A stretch of DNA of 64,000 nt from Mumia xiangluensis (GTDB lineage: Bacteria; Actinomycetota; Actinomycetes; Propionibacteriales; Nocardioidaceae): NCBI RefSeq assembly GCF_010994095.1, contig NZ_WJYO01000005.1:1-64000 (forward strand). The letters are read 5' to 3'. A program made the position numbers and the translations under genes. The notes beneath the pieces are model-generated. The model was not told where the DNA came from, did no database searches, and saw only the letters and a program-made list of their open reading frames with translations. Positions 17,920 to 25,953 of the stretch are shown piece by piece (positions within the stretch are counted from its first letter, which is position 1; each line of letters begins with the position of its first letter).

Positions 17920-17968
17920 GCGCCCCAGTCGTCACCCGGTTTCCTCCGGGTCGAGGGCTGGGGCGCCT
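17920..17968 (+). terminator. Terminator of the peptide ABC operon
   Basis: GGCGCCCCAG (17920-17929) pairs perfectly with CTGGGGCGCC (17959-17968), and an inner ACCCGG/CCGGGT pair nests inside. It starts about 20 nt after the operon's last stop and just before the LexA box. Confidence 0.8.
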
Positions 17969-18000
17969 CCGTCTCACGGGCTGACCTCGAGTTGACTGCT

Positions 18001-18016
18001 TCGAACATGTGTTCGA
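18001..18016 (+). promoter_or_regulatory. LexA (SOS) box of the imuA'-imuB-dnaE2 operon
   Basis: TCGAACATGTGTTCGA is an exact match to the mycobacterial/actinobacterial LexA consensus TCGAACNNNNGTTCGA. It lies 10 nt before the chosen GTG start of imuA'. LexA bound here should repress the mutasome operon until DNA damage. Confidence 0.95.
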
Positions 18017-18026
18017 ACATGGAGGA

Positions 18027-18773
18027 GTGACGCTTCTCGACCAGCTGGCCGCTCAAGTACGCGCGATGGAGGGTCCCACCCAGGTGCGGGACCACCTCCC
18101 CGCGCTGCCTGCACTGGCACAGGTGGTGCCCGGCGGGCTGCTGCGCGGCGCCGCGTACGAAGTCAACGGATCCCTCGCGCTGGCCCTGGCCGTGGCGGCT
18201 GGACCCTCCTCGAAGGGCGCCTGGTGCGCGGTGGTGGGCGTGCCCGAGATCGGGGCGGAGGCAGCGGAGGCGTTCGGCGTCGCGCTCGACCGTACGATCC
18301 TGGTCCCTGCACCCGGCGAGCACTGGCCGCACGTGGTCAGCACCCTTGCGGACGTCACGGACGTGATCGTCGTACGCCCGCCGGCGAGCGTCCGTGACGT
18401 CGAGGCACAGCGGATCGTGGCTCGGCTCCGCCAGCATGCGACCACCCTGCTTGCCCTGACTCCGGACGCCGGGGCGTGGCCGCGTCCTGCGGGGCGCCTC
18501 GAGGTCACCGAGAGCTCCTGGACAGGACTGGGAGCGGGGCACGGGCACCTGGGGCGGCGCCAGATCACCGTCACCGCGACCGGCCGGTGGGGGCGTCCGC
18601 ACCGCACCCGCCTCTGGCTGGACGCGGGCGTCGAGCCGGCCGCTCCGTCGGACACGCTCGCTCCGGTCGCTTCGTCGGACACGCTCGCTCCGGTCGCTTC
18701 GTCGGACACGCTCGCTCCGGCCTTCCCGGCGGAGACTGTCCCCGCCCTCGATCTGGTCAGGGTGGCGAGCTGA
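18027..18773 (+). CDS. imuA': ImuA'-like protein of the mutasome
   Basis: The 248-aa protein precedes imuB and dnaE2 as in mycobacterial damage-tolerance cassettes. It looks like a degenerate RecA-fold protein: VVPGGLLRGAAYEVNG, WCAVVGVPEIGAEAAEAFGV and DVIVVRPP resemble ImuA/SulA-type proteins, but no clear Walker A lysine is visible. The GTG at 18027 is chosen because an in-frame GTG at 18009 lies inside the LexA box. GGAGG is 1 nt before it, closer than ideal. Near the C-terminus, SDTLAPVAS is repeated three times from a 27-nt DNA repeat. TGATG joins it to imuB. Confidence 0.85.
   Translation: MTLLDQLAAQVRAMEGPTQVRDHLPALPALAQVVPGGLLRGAAYEVNGSLALALAVAAGPSSKGAWCAVVGVPEIGAEAAEAFGVALDRTILVPAPGEHWPHVVSTLADVTDVIVVRPPASVRDVEAQRIVARLRQHATTLLALTPDAGAWPRPAGRLEVTESSWTGLGAGHGHLGRRQITVTATGRWGRPHRTRLWLDAGVEPAAPSDTLAPVASSDTLAPVASSDTLAPAFPAETVPALDLVRVAS
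18648..18722 (+). repeat. 27-nt tandem repeat inside imuA'
   Basis: The unit beginning TCGGACACGCTCGCTCCGG starts at 18648, 18675 and 18702, an exact 27-nt period that keeps the frame and encodes a 9-residue repeat. The third copy is cut short. Confidence 0.9.
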
Positions 18774-20338
18774 TGGCACGCACGCTCGTGGTGTGGTGCC
18801 CCGACTGGCCGGTCCGAGCCGTCCGGCACAGCGGCGTCGGCATCGATCTCCCGCAAGGGGCGCCGGTCGCCCTGTTCGAGCATGGCGAGGTGCGGGCCTG
18901 CTCGGCGTCGGCGCGACGCGACGGCGTACGCCGTGGGCAGCGGATGCGTGACGCGCAGGCGCGGTGCCCCGAGCTGGTGACGCTCGACTACGACCCAGGG
19001 CTCGACGTGCGGGCGTTCGAGCCGATCGTCGCGGCGATCGAGGAGATCGCGCCCGGGGTGCAGCCGCTGCGGCCCGGCACCTGCGCCGTACGCGTGGCGG
19101 GGCCGGGGCGCTACTTCGGGGGTGAGCAGCACGCCGCGGCCGTGCTCGCCGAGCGCCTCGTGGAGCACGGTGTCGACGACGTCCGTCTCGGCATCGCCGA
19201 CGCGGTGTTCGCCGCGGAGCAGGCTGCGCGGCAGGCAGTCGTCCAGGACAGCGTGGTGGTGCCTCCGGGGGAGTCGGCTGCCTTCCTTGCCGACCTACCG
19301 GTGGGAGTCCTCGAACGCCCGGCGCTGGTGAGTCTGCTGCAACGGCTCGGACTGCGGACCCTCGGCGCGTTCGCTGCCCTGCGCCCGGCTGACGTCCTGA
19401 CCCGGTTCGGTCCGGACGGCGCGCTGGCTCACCGGCTGGCCAGGGGTGTCGATGACCGGCCGTTCGCCGCGCGTCGGCCTCCGTCCGACCTCGAACGCGA
19501 GGTGACGTTCGAGCCTCCGCTGGAGGACGCCGAGGCGGTCGCGTTCAGCGTCCGTCGGACTGCTGAGGCGTTCGTCGCCGGTCTCGCCGAGCGACAGCTG
19601 GTCTGCACCAGCGTCTGGGTGGAGGTGCAGACCGACCGGGGGGAGACCACCGAGCGGCAGTGGCTGCACCCGCGCTGGTTCGATGCCGGTGATCTCGTCG
19701 ACCGGGTCCGCTGGCAGCTGCAGGCGAGACCAGGAGCAGGTGGTGTCGTGTCTGCGGTGTCCGCACCGGTCAGCGGGGTGAAGCTGGTGCCTGCCGACGT
19801 CGCTCCGGTGAGCGACCATGCCGAAGGGCTGTGGGGGAGCGGGCCGGACGCCCGAGTCCACCGGGCGGCATCGAAGGTGCAGAGCATCCTCGGTCGCGAG
19901 GCCGTCGTGTCGGCCGTCGTCGGGGGTGGTCGTGGGCCTGCTGACCGTCGGACGCTGGTGCCGTGGGGCGATCCGCTCGTTCCAGAGCGGGCGGTGGCGC
20001 CGCCGTGGCCGGGTGGCCTGCCGGCGCCTGCTCCGGCGACGGTGTACGACCCGCCGCGGCCGGCGCGTGTGGTCGGGGCGTCGGGGCAGCCGGTCATGGT
20101 GAGCGACCGCGGGATGGTGACGGCGGCGCCGGCGCAGTTCGGGTCGATGGGACTTGATACGGCGCAGACGCTCCAGCCTGTCGCGGCGTGGGCGGGTCCG
20201 TGGCCGGTCGACGAGCGGTGGTGGGACACCGAGCAGGCGGTGCGTGCGGCGCGTTTCCAGGTGGTCGGCGTCGACGGGAGCGCCTGGCTGCTCCGGGTGA
20301 GCGACGGCGTCTGGTGCGTGGAAGCCAGGTATGACTGA
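18773..20338 (+). CDS. imuB: ImuB, catalytically inactive Y-family polymerase homologue
   Basis: The 521-aa protein has the Y-family palm and little-finger layout (VVWCPDWPVRAV at the start, RRGQRMRDAQARCPEL, LPVGVLERPALVSLLQRLGLRTLGAF). In mycobacteria ImuB is an adaptor that links DnaE2 and ImuA' to the beta clamp; that role is inferred here. Mycobacterial ImuB binds the clamp through a QLPLWG-like motif. The matching position here reads AEGLWG, so the Gln is missing. TGATG couples it to imuA'. dnaE2 starts 16 nt after the stop. A long Pro/Ala-rich C-terminal region ends in a conserved WLLRVSDGVW segment. Confidence 0.93.
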   Translation: MARTLVVWCPDWPVRAVRHSGVGIDLPQGAPVALFEHGEVRACSASARRDGVRRGQRMRDAQARCPELVTLDYDPGLDVRAFEPIVAAIEEIAPGVQPLRPGTCAVRVAGPGRYFGGEQHAAAVLAERLVEHGVDDVRLGIADAVFAAEQAARQAVVQDSVVVPPGESAAFLADLPVGVLERPALVSLLQRLGLRTLGAFAALRPADVLTRFGPDGALAHRLARGVDDRPFAARRPPSDLEREVTFEPPLEDAEAVAFSVRRTAEAFVAGLAERQLVCTSVWVEVQTDRGETTERQWLHPRWFDAGDLVDRVRWQLQARPGAGGVVSAVSAPVSGVKLVPADVAPVSDHAEGLWGSGPDARVHRAASKVQSILGREAVVSAVVGGGRGPADRRTLVPWGDPLVPERAVAPPWPGGLPAPAPATVYDPPRPARVVGASGQPVMVSDRGMVTAAPAQFGSMGLDTAQTLQPVAAWAGPWPVDERWWDTEQAVRAARFQVVGVDGSAWLLRVSDGVWCVEARYD

Positions 20339-20354
20339 TGGGCGGAGCCGACTG

Positions 20355-23300
20355 ATGGGTTTCAACAATCCGGACATGCCATGGTCGGAGCTGGAGCGCC
20401 GGCTGTCGGGCAGGCTCCTCCCGCACGAGCGCACCGAGGCCGAGCTGGACGGCGGCGACGGGCCGGGGCTGTCACGCAAGCGCGGCCCGTACACGCCGTC
20501 GACCGACGTCGAGGCACAGCCTGACGAGCCGTTCGTCCCGTACGCGGAGCTGCACGCCCACTCCGACTTCAGCTTCCTCGACGGTGGGAGCAGCCCGGAG
20601 GCGATGGTGGAGGAGGCGGTGCGGCTCCGGTTGGCGGCGTTGGCGCTGACCGACCACGACGGCTTCTACGGGGTCGTGCGCATGGCAGAGGCTGCTGCGA
20701 TGCACGGGATGCCGACGGTGTTCGGGGCGGAGCTGTCGCTGGGGCTGTCAGGACCGCAGAACGGAGCCGCCGACCCCGAGGGCACTCACCTGCTCGTCCT
20801 GGCGCGCGGTCAGGAGGGTTATCACCGGCTCGCGGGTGCGCTCACCGCTGCTCACCTCGCCGGGGGCGAGAAGGGACGCCCGGCGTACGACGTCGACGCC
20901 CTCACCGATCGGCTCGGGGGACATGCGGTGGTGCTGACCGGCTGCCGCAAGGGTGCGGTGCGGCAGGCGCTGGTCGGTCCGACGGGGACGGAGGTCGACG
21001 ACGCCGCCGCCGAGAAGGAGGTGCTGTGGCTCGTCGAGCGGTTCGGGGAGGACAACGTCCTGGTGGAGCTGACCGATCTCGGCGACCCGTACGACTCGGT
21101 CCGCAACGATGCGCTCGCCGCCGTCGCGTCGCGCCTCGGCCTGCCTGTCGTGGCGACCGGCAACGTGCACGCGGCGACACCTGCCGACCGGCGGCTCGCG
21201 GGTGCGGTGGCCGCAGTCCGGGCTCGGCGCAGCCTGGACGCGATGGACGGCTGGCTGCCCGCGGCGGGACCGCCGTACCTGCGTTCCGGCGCCGAGATGG
21301 CACGCCTGTTCGCCCGTTACCCGGGTGCGGTCGAGCGGACCGTGGACGTCGCGGCCGACCTCGCGTTCGAGCTGCGCCGGGCCAAGCCGCGGCTGCCCAA
21401 GCAGAAGGTCCCCGACGGGCACACTCCGATGACGTGGCTGCGTGAGCTGGTCCGCAAGGGCGCGGCGCGGGTCTACGCGGACGCGCCGACGTCGACGTAC
21501 GAGCGGCTGGAGCGCGAGCTCGCGGTGATCGAGGAGCTGGACTTCCCGGGCTACTTCCTGATCGTCCACGACATCGTCGCGTACGCGAAGTCGCGCGGGA
21601 TCCTCTGCCAGGGCCGAGGCTCTGCCGCGAACTCCGCGGTCTGCTACGCCCTGGGGATCACCGCGGTCGACTCGGTGAAGTTCGACCTGCCGTTCGAGCG
21701 GTTCCTGTCGGCGACCCGCGACGAGGAGCCGGACATCGACGTGGACTTCGACTCGGATCGGCGCGAGGAGGTGATCCAGTGGGTGTACGAGCAGTACGGA
21801 CGCCACAATGCCGCGCAGGTCGCCAACGTCATCTCGTACCGGCCGAAGTCCGCCGTCCGTGACATGGCCAAGGCCCTCGGCTACTCCCAGGGGCAGCAGG
21901 ACGCCTGGTCCAAGCAGATCGACCGCTGGAGCAGCCTGCCGCGTGACGAGGCGACCGAGGACGTGCCTGAGCCGGTTCTCGATCTGGCCGAGCAGCTCCT
22001 CAAGGCGCCGCGCCACCTCGGGATCCACTCCGGTGGCATGGTGCTCACCGACCGGCCGGTGGGGGAGGTGTGCCCGATCGAGCACGCCCGCATGGAGAAC
22101 CGCACCGTCCTCCAGTGGGACAAGGACGACTGCGCATGGATGGGGCTGGTCAAGTTCGACCTGCTCGGGCTCGGCATGCTCGGCGCGATCCAGCACACGT
22201 TCGACATCGTCGCCGAGCACATCGGCGAGCGGTGGGACCTGGCGTCGATCCCGAAGGAGGAGGCCGGCGTCTACGACCAGCTGTGCCGCGGTGACTCGGT
22301 CGGGGTGTTCCAGGTGGAGAGTCGTGCCCAGATCGGGACGCTGCCGCGCCTGAAGCCGCGACGCTTCTACGACCTGGTGTGCGAGATCGCGCTGATCCGG
22401 CCCGGCCCGATCCAGGGCGGCGCGGTGCACCCGTTCATCCGCCGCCGGACGGGCGTCGAGGAGATCACCTACCTGCACCCGGCGCTGAAGCCGGTCCTGG
22501 AGCGGACCCTCGGTGTGCCGCTGTTCCAGGAGCAGCTGATGCAGATCGCGATGCAGATCGGCGGCTGCACCGGTGATGAGGCCGACCTGCTGCGACGTGC
22601 GATGGGGTCGAAGCGCGGGGTGGAGAAGATCGAGCGGTTGCGCTCGACCTTGTACGCCGGGATGGCCGCGCACGGCATCACCGGTGACCTGGCCGACGAG
22701 ATCTATCTGCGGATCGAGGCGTTCGCGAGCTTCGGGTTCGCCGAGTCGCACTCGATCAGCTTCGCGCTGATCGTGTACGCGAGCACGTGGCTGCGGCTGC
22801 ACTATCCAGGGGCGTTCCTCGCCGGGCTGCTGCGGGCGCAGCCGATGGGGTTCTACTCGCCGGCGAGCCTGGTCTCCGACGCACGACGTCATGGAGTGGA
22901 GGTGCTGCGCCCGGACGTGAACCGCTCGGGGGTAGGCGCCGATCTCGAGCGTGCGGGTTCCCCGCTGGGAGAGCGTGCGGGTTCCCCGCTGGTTGAGCAA
23001 GCGGCTTCCCCGCTGGTTGAGCGTGCGGCTTCCCCGCTGGTTGGGCGTGCGGCTTCCCCGCTGGTTGAGCGAGCGAAGCGAGTCGAAACCCTCCCCACCG
23101 GCCATGACGCCTGCTTGGAGCAGGACCAGCCGCCTGTCGGCGACTTCGATGCGAGCATCCCGTTCGATCACGCGTGGCACCGGCGCGACGGACGGTTCGT
23201 CGTACGACTTGGGCTGGCCGCGGTGACCTCGGTGGGCGAGGACGCCGCGGAGCGGATCGTCGCCGAACGCGCACACGGACCGTATGCGTCGATGACCGAC

Positions 23301-23894
23301 CTCACCCGGCGCGTCGCCCTGACTCCAGCGCAGGTGGAGGCGCTGGCGACCGCAGGGGCGTTCGAGGGGTTCGGCCTGTCACGGCGCCAGGCGCTGTGGG
23401 CTGCAGGCCCCGCTGCGCAGGAGAGCCCGGACCAGCTCGAAGGAACGGCCGTGCTCGGCGATGCTCCGACGTTGCCAGGGATGAGCGAAGCAGAGACCAC
23501 CATGGCGGACCTCTGGGCCACGGCGATCGCGCCCGACAGCCACCCGATGGACCACGTCCGGGAGGCGATGGGCGCACGCGGTGTGCTGCGTGTGTCGGAT
23601 CTTGCTGCCGTGGAGCCAGGTCGCCGGATCGAGGCCGCAGGCCTGGTGACTCACCGGCAGCGCCCGGCGACAGCGGGTGGCGTCACCTTCCTGAACCTCG
23701 AGGACGAGACGGGCATGCTCAACGTGATCTGCACGGCGGGGCTGTGGTCGCGCTACCGACGGATCGCCCGTGACTCGAGCGCCTTGGTGGTCCGCGGGAT
23801 CGTCGAACGACGCGACGGTGCGATCAACCTGCATGCCGACAGGTTGGAACGCCTGCCCATCACGATGCGGACGACTTCGCGTGACTTTCAGTGA
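20355..23894 (+). CDS. dnaE2: DnaE2, error-prone DNA polymerase III alpha subunit
   Basis: The 1179-aa polymerase performs damage-induced translesion synthesis. It has the PHP domain (HAHSDFSFLDG, near residue 70), the C-family palm with catalytic aspartates PDIDVDFDSDRREE, GRGSAANSAVCYALG, GIHSGGMV, and the C-terminal OB fold (AGLVTHRQRPATAGGVTFLN). It ends RTTSRDFQ as family members do. The start MGFNNPDMPW matches relatives; an ATG 24 nt earlier is possible. Residues about 866-912 are an in-frame repeat block (five 24-nt units) between RPDVNRSG and VRLGLAAV, absent from the M. tuberculosis protein as I know it. Confidence 0.96.
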   Translation: MGFNNPDMPWSELERRLSGRLLPHERTEAELDGGDGPGLSRKRGPYTPSTDVEAQPDEPFVPYAELHAHSDFSFLDGGSSPEAMVEEAVRLRLAALALTDHDGFYGVVRMAEAAAMHGMPTVFGAELSLGLSGPQNGAADPEGTHLLVLARGQEGYHRLAGALTAAHLAGGEKGRPAYDVDALTDRLGGHAVVLTGCRKGAVRQALVGPTGTEVDDAAAEKEVLWLVERFGEDNVLVELTDLGDPYDSVRNDALAAVASRLGLPVVATGNVHAATPADRRLAGAVAAVRARRSLDAMDGWLPAAGPPYLRSGAEMARLFARYPGAVERTVDVAADLAFELRRAKPRLPKQKVPDGHTPMTWLRELVRKGAARVYADAPTSTYERLERELAVIEELDFPGYFLIVHDIVAYAKSRGILCQGRGSAANSAVCYALGITAVDSVKFDLPFERFLSATRDEEPDIDVDFDSDRREEVIQWVYEQYGRHNAAQVANVISYRPKSAVRDMAKALGYSQGQQDAWSKQIDRWSSLPRDEATEDVPEPVLDLAEQLLKAPRHLGIHSGGMVLTDRPVGEVCPIEHARMENRTVLQWDKDDCAWMGLVKFDLLGLGMLGAIQHTFDIVAEHIGERWDLASIPKEEAGVYDQLCRGDSVGVFQVESRAQIGTLPRLKPRRFYDLVCEIALIRPGPIQGGAVHPFIRRRTGVEEITYLHPALKPVLERTLGVPLFQEQLMQIAMQIGGCTGDEADLLRRAMGSKRGVEKIERLRSTLYAGMAAHGITGDLADEIYLRIEAFASFGFAESHSISFALIVYASTWLRLHYPGAFLAGLLRAQPMGFYSPASLVSDARRHGVEVLRPDVNRSGVGADLERAGSPLGERAGSPLVEQAASPLVERAASPLVGRAASPLVERAKRVETLPTGHDACLEQDQPPVGDFDASIPFDHAWHRRDGRFVVRLGLAAVTSVGEDAAERIVAERAHGPYASMTDLTRRVALTPAQVEALATAGAFEGFGLSRRQALWAAGPAAQESPDQLEGTAVLGDAPTLPGMSEAETTMADLWATAIAPDSHPMDHVREAMGARGVLRVSDLAAVEPGRRIEAAGLVTHRQRPATAGGVTFLNLEDETGMLNVICTAGLWSRYRRIARDSSALVVRGIVERRDGAINLHADRLERLPITMRTTSRDFQ
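22951..23090 (+). repeat. 24-nt tandem repeat inside dnaE2
   Basis: TTCCCCGCTGG recurs at 22958, 22982, 23006, 23030 and 23054, exactly 24 nt apart, encoding the 8-residue unit AASPLVER. The block ends in GGTTGAGCGAGCGAAGCG followed by AGTCGAAACC, a string that resembles a dispersed intergenic repeat of Nocardioidaceae. Confidence 0.92.
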
Positions 23895-23949
23895 GTGCGG
23901 GGTCTCGGACAGGTTCGTGCTGCGCCGGGCGCGAGGCCGTAGTGCACCC

Positions 23950-24013
23950 GGGGAGCGAGGCTGTGCCGCACCCCGGGGAGCGAGGCCGTGCCGCACCCCG
24001 GGGAGCGAGGCCG
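23950..24013. repeat. 25-nt tandem repeat between dnaE2 and the HNH gene
   Basis: GGGGAGCGAGGC recurs at 23950, 23975 and 24000, exactly 25 nt apart, with GTGCCGCACCCC between copies. It fills most of the gap between two converging genes. Confidence 0.9.
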
Positions 24014-24016
24014 CGC

Positions 24017-25510
24017 TCATTGGCGGAGGCGACCGATGAGGTGTCGGAGCTGCTGCTCGGCGACGGACACCGGCTGCCGATGCGCGTGCGTGGGACGGGC
24101 CTTCACGACCTCGTCCGTAGTGGAGCGTGAGGGGGTTCGCGAGACGACGGCCTCGGGTCCTCGGACCCCGCCCGGACGCGAGCGGTGCCCGGTGTAGCTG
24201 TGACCTGTCGGCGTACGCCACGTGACGCGGTCCACCGTGCCGCTGCCGGCGTCGACAGTCGCGCTGACACCCCACCCACGCATCTCCTTGAGGAGGTTGT
24301 CGGTCTGGCAGAGGCCATCGCCGTTGTCGGCCGTGCTCGTCCCGCCCCGGGCGTGCGCGTGGACATGGTCGATGTCGCGGACGCCGCAGTCGCACGCAGG
24401 ACGCAGACATGTGTCGTCGGCCGCACGGATCAGGCGGGCGATCGCCGCCGGGAAGGTCCGACGGCGGCTGTCGATAGACGTGAGGCGCTCGCCGCCCGGC
24501 GTCGTGAACAGCCGTCGGACCCAGGCGAGATCGCGAGACGCAGCCTCTGCGGCGATGCGTCGAGCGAGTCCAGCAGGGATGGGACCGTAGTCCTCGAGCA
24601 CCGCCGGTGTGTCCTCCTGGCCGAACAACACCTCGGGTCGCATGAGGAGACCGATCTCGGCGCTGGGCGGCGTCGAGGCAGCGCCGGTCGTGTCGCCACA
24701 CGCCTCGTGGTCGCCGTGGCGCAGGACGCGCAGCGCCCGGTCGCACGTGATCTGCCGGTGCGTCCGTCCGTCAGCCGCGCCCGACGCCTGGTCGGACAAC
24801 GCCTGGCGGGTGAGGCGTCGCCATGCTGCAACCACCTCATCGGCCGGGCCGTACACGCGCAGTGTCGCCATCGCGTCGGCGTCACGTCGCAACCCGACAG
24901 ATCGTCCGGCCCGGGCACGCTCTGCTCGGGCCTCGGCGCCGTGTGGATCCAACGCCAGCGCGAGACGCCGGGCCTCCGCGCCCGCCTGCCGGACGGTGAG
25001 CTCGGGGAGGAAGTCACCGAGCGCCGCGTCAAGTCGGCGCCGATCCACCGAGGGGAGCGCGGCCGACTCGCGACAGACCGCGGCCGCCACGGGCGTACTG
25101 ATGATGCCGTCGGCGAGAAGCTCGCGGGTGCGCGGATGGTCGACGAGGGCGCGTGCGAGCTCGTGACTGTGCTGGGCCGCGCCACTCGACACCCTGCGCG
25201 CCATCGAGACCTCGGCCCGGACCGACCGCTCGACCGCACGAGCAGCACGATCGACAGCGACGGGATCGACCTGGTCGACGGGAGGATGAGTTGAGCGCCG
25301 CCGCGCATCGAGCTCGGCGATCGCCTCCAGCTGCACCGCATCGAGCATGTGCCGGATGCGCTCGCACGCTGCAACGATCTCAACCTCCTGAGCCCCCGCT
25401 GCGAGGTCGTCGGCAGACGCCGAAGCGATCCTCGCGTGCATGTCGCCGATGACCAGGCCGACCCGCGAGCGCAGGTCGTCCAACGACGTCGGGGGCGTGG
25501 AATCGAACAT
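24017..25510 (-). CDS. DUF222 / HNH endonuclease protein (13E12-like)
   Basis: The 497-aa protein has an N-terminal DUF222 domain (about 1-330) and a C-terminal HNH nuclease-like domain (CLRPACDCGVRDIDHVHAHA, then TADNGDGLC). It belongs to the multicopy actinobacterial family that includes the M. tuberculosis REP13E12 genes. The HNH end normally reads LCxxCN or LCxxHH; here it reads LCQTDN, so one metal ligand is missing. The start MFDSTPP lies inside a LexA-like box. It converges on the SOS-controlled dnaE2. Its biological role is unsettled; nuclease and mobile-repeat functions have been suggested for relatives. Confidence 0.88.
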   Translation of the reverse strand: MFDSTPPTSLDDLRSRVGLVIGDMHARIASASADDLAAGAQEVEIVAACERIRHMLDAVQLEAIAELDARRRSTHPPVDQVDPVAVDRAARAVERSVRAEVSMARRVSSGAAQHSHELARALVDHPRTRELLADGIISTPVAAAVCRESAALPSVDRRRLDAALGDFLPELTVRQAGAEARRLALALDPHGAEARAERARAGRSVGLRRDADAMATLRVYGPADEVVAAWRRLTRQALSDQASGAADGRTHRQITCDRALRVLRHGDHEACGDTTGAASTPPSAEIGLLMRPEVLFGQEDTPAVLEDYGPIPAGLARRIAAEAASRDLAWVRRLFTTPGGERLTSIDSRRRTFPAAIARLIRAADDTCLRPACDCGVRDIDHVHAHARGGTSTADNGDGLCQTDNLLKEMRGWGVSATVDAGSGTVDRVTWRTPTGHSYTGHRSRPGGVRGPEAVVSRTPSRSTTDEVVKARPTHAHRQPVSVAEQQLRHLIGRLRQ

Positions 25511-25518
25511 GTGATCGA
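25503..25518 (-). promoter_or_regulatory. LexA-like box over the start of the HNH gene
   Basis: TCGAACATGTGATCGA differs from TCGAACNNNNGTTCGA at one position. The minus-strand ATG at 25510-25508 lies inside it, much as a GTG lies inside the box before imuA'. Confidence 0.65.
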
Positions 25519-25745
25519 TGATATCGATGGGCGCTGACAGGAGGAGATGAGTCGTTCGGTGGTGTGGGTCATGGGCCGGGACGGGTGCCTGTGGAAACTC
25601 GTTCGCGCGGCGATGCGGGCGTCGGCATACTGGCGGTCCCGCGGGATCAGGAGGTCGACGGTCGTCACTGCTCGACACCTCCGAGTCGTACCCCGCGGGG
25701 ACCGTCTTCGGAACGGTTCCAGGTGGCAAGGCTGCTGCGGTGGCC

Positions 25746-25917
25746 GGGGTTCGAGTCCCCACTCCGCGTACGGACCAGCGCGCCTCGGCGGGAAGGGTGC
25801 GGCAGGCCATGCGAGACCGGTGTCTCCCGTCGGCCGGACCCTGGTCCGTACGCGGACCGCAGCGAGCACGACCGCCAGAGCACGACCGCCAGGGCACGAC
25901 CGCCAGAGCGCGACCGC
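25746..25917. repeat. Inverted-repeat element with T-arm-like hairpin and 14-nt tandem repeat
   Basis: The 443-bp gap 25511-25953 has no gene. GGGG-TTCGAGT-CCCC (25746-25760) looks like a tRNA T arm, but no complete tRNA can be folded around it. Next, CCGCGTACGGACCAG (25764-25778) is repeated perfectly inverted at 25841-25855, enclosing GAGAC-CGGT-GTCTC. Then GCACGACCGCCAGA-like units start at 25866, 25880, 25894 and 25908 (14-nt period). It could be a miniature mobile element or REP cluster. Confidence 0.75.
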
Positions 25918-25953
25918 GGATACACCAAGAACACACGAGAGGAGTGACACGAC

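Noticed and set aside
18009-18026. Upstream GTG as start of imuA'
   Set aside because: It lies inside the LexA box and lacks a ribosome site.
20748-23276. 842-residue antisense open frame opposite dnaE2
   Set aside because: No motifs; a by-product of high third-position GC in dnaE2.
25697-25771. Possible tRNA gene around the T-arm-like hairpin
   Set aside because: A 7-bp acceptor stem (one G-U) and a T arm can be drawn over 75 nt, but position 8 is not U and no anticodon stem forms.
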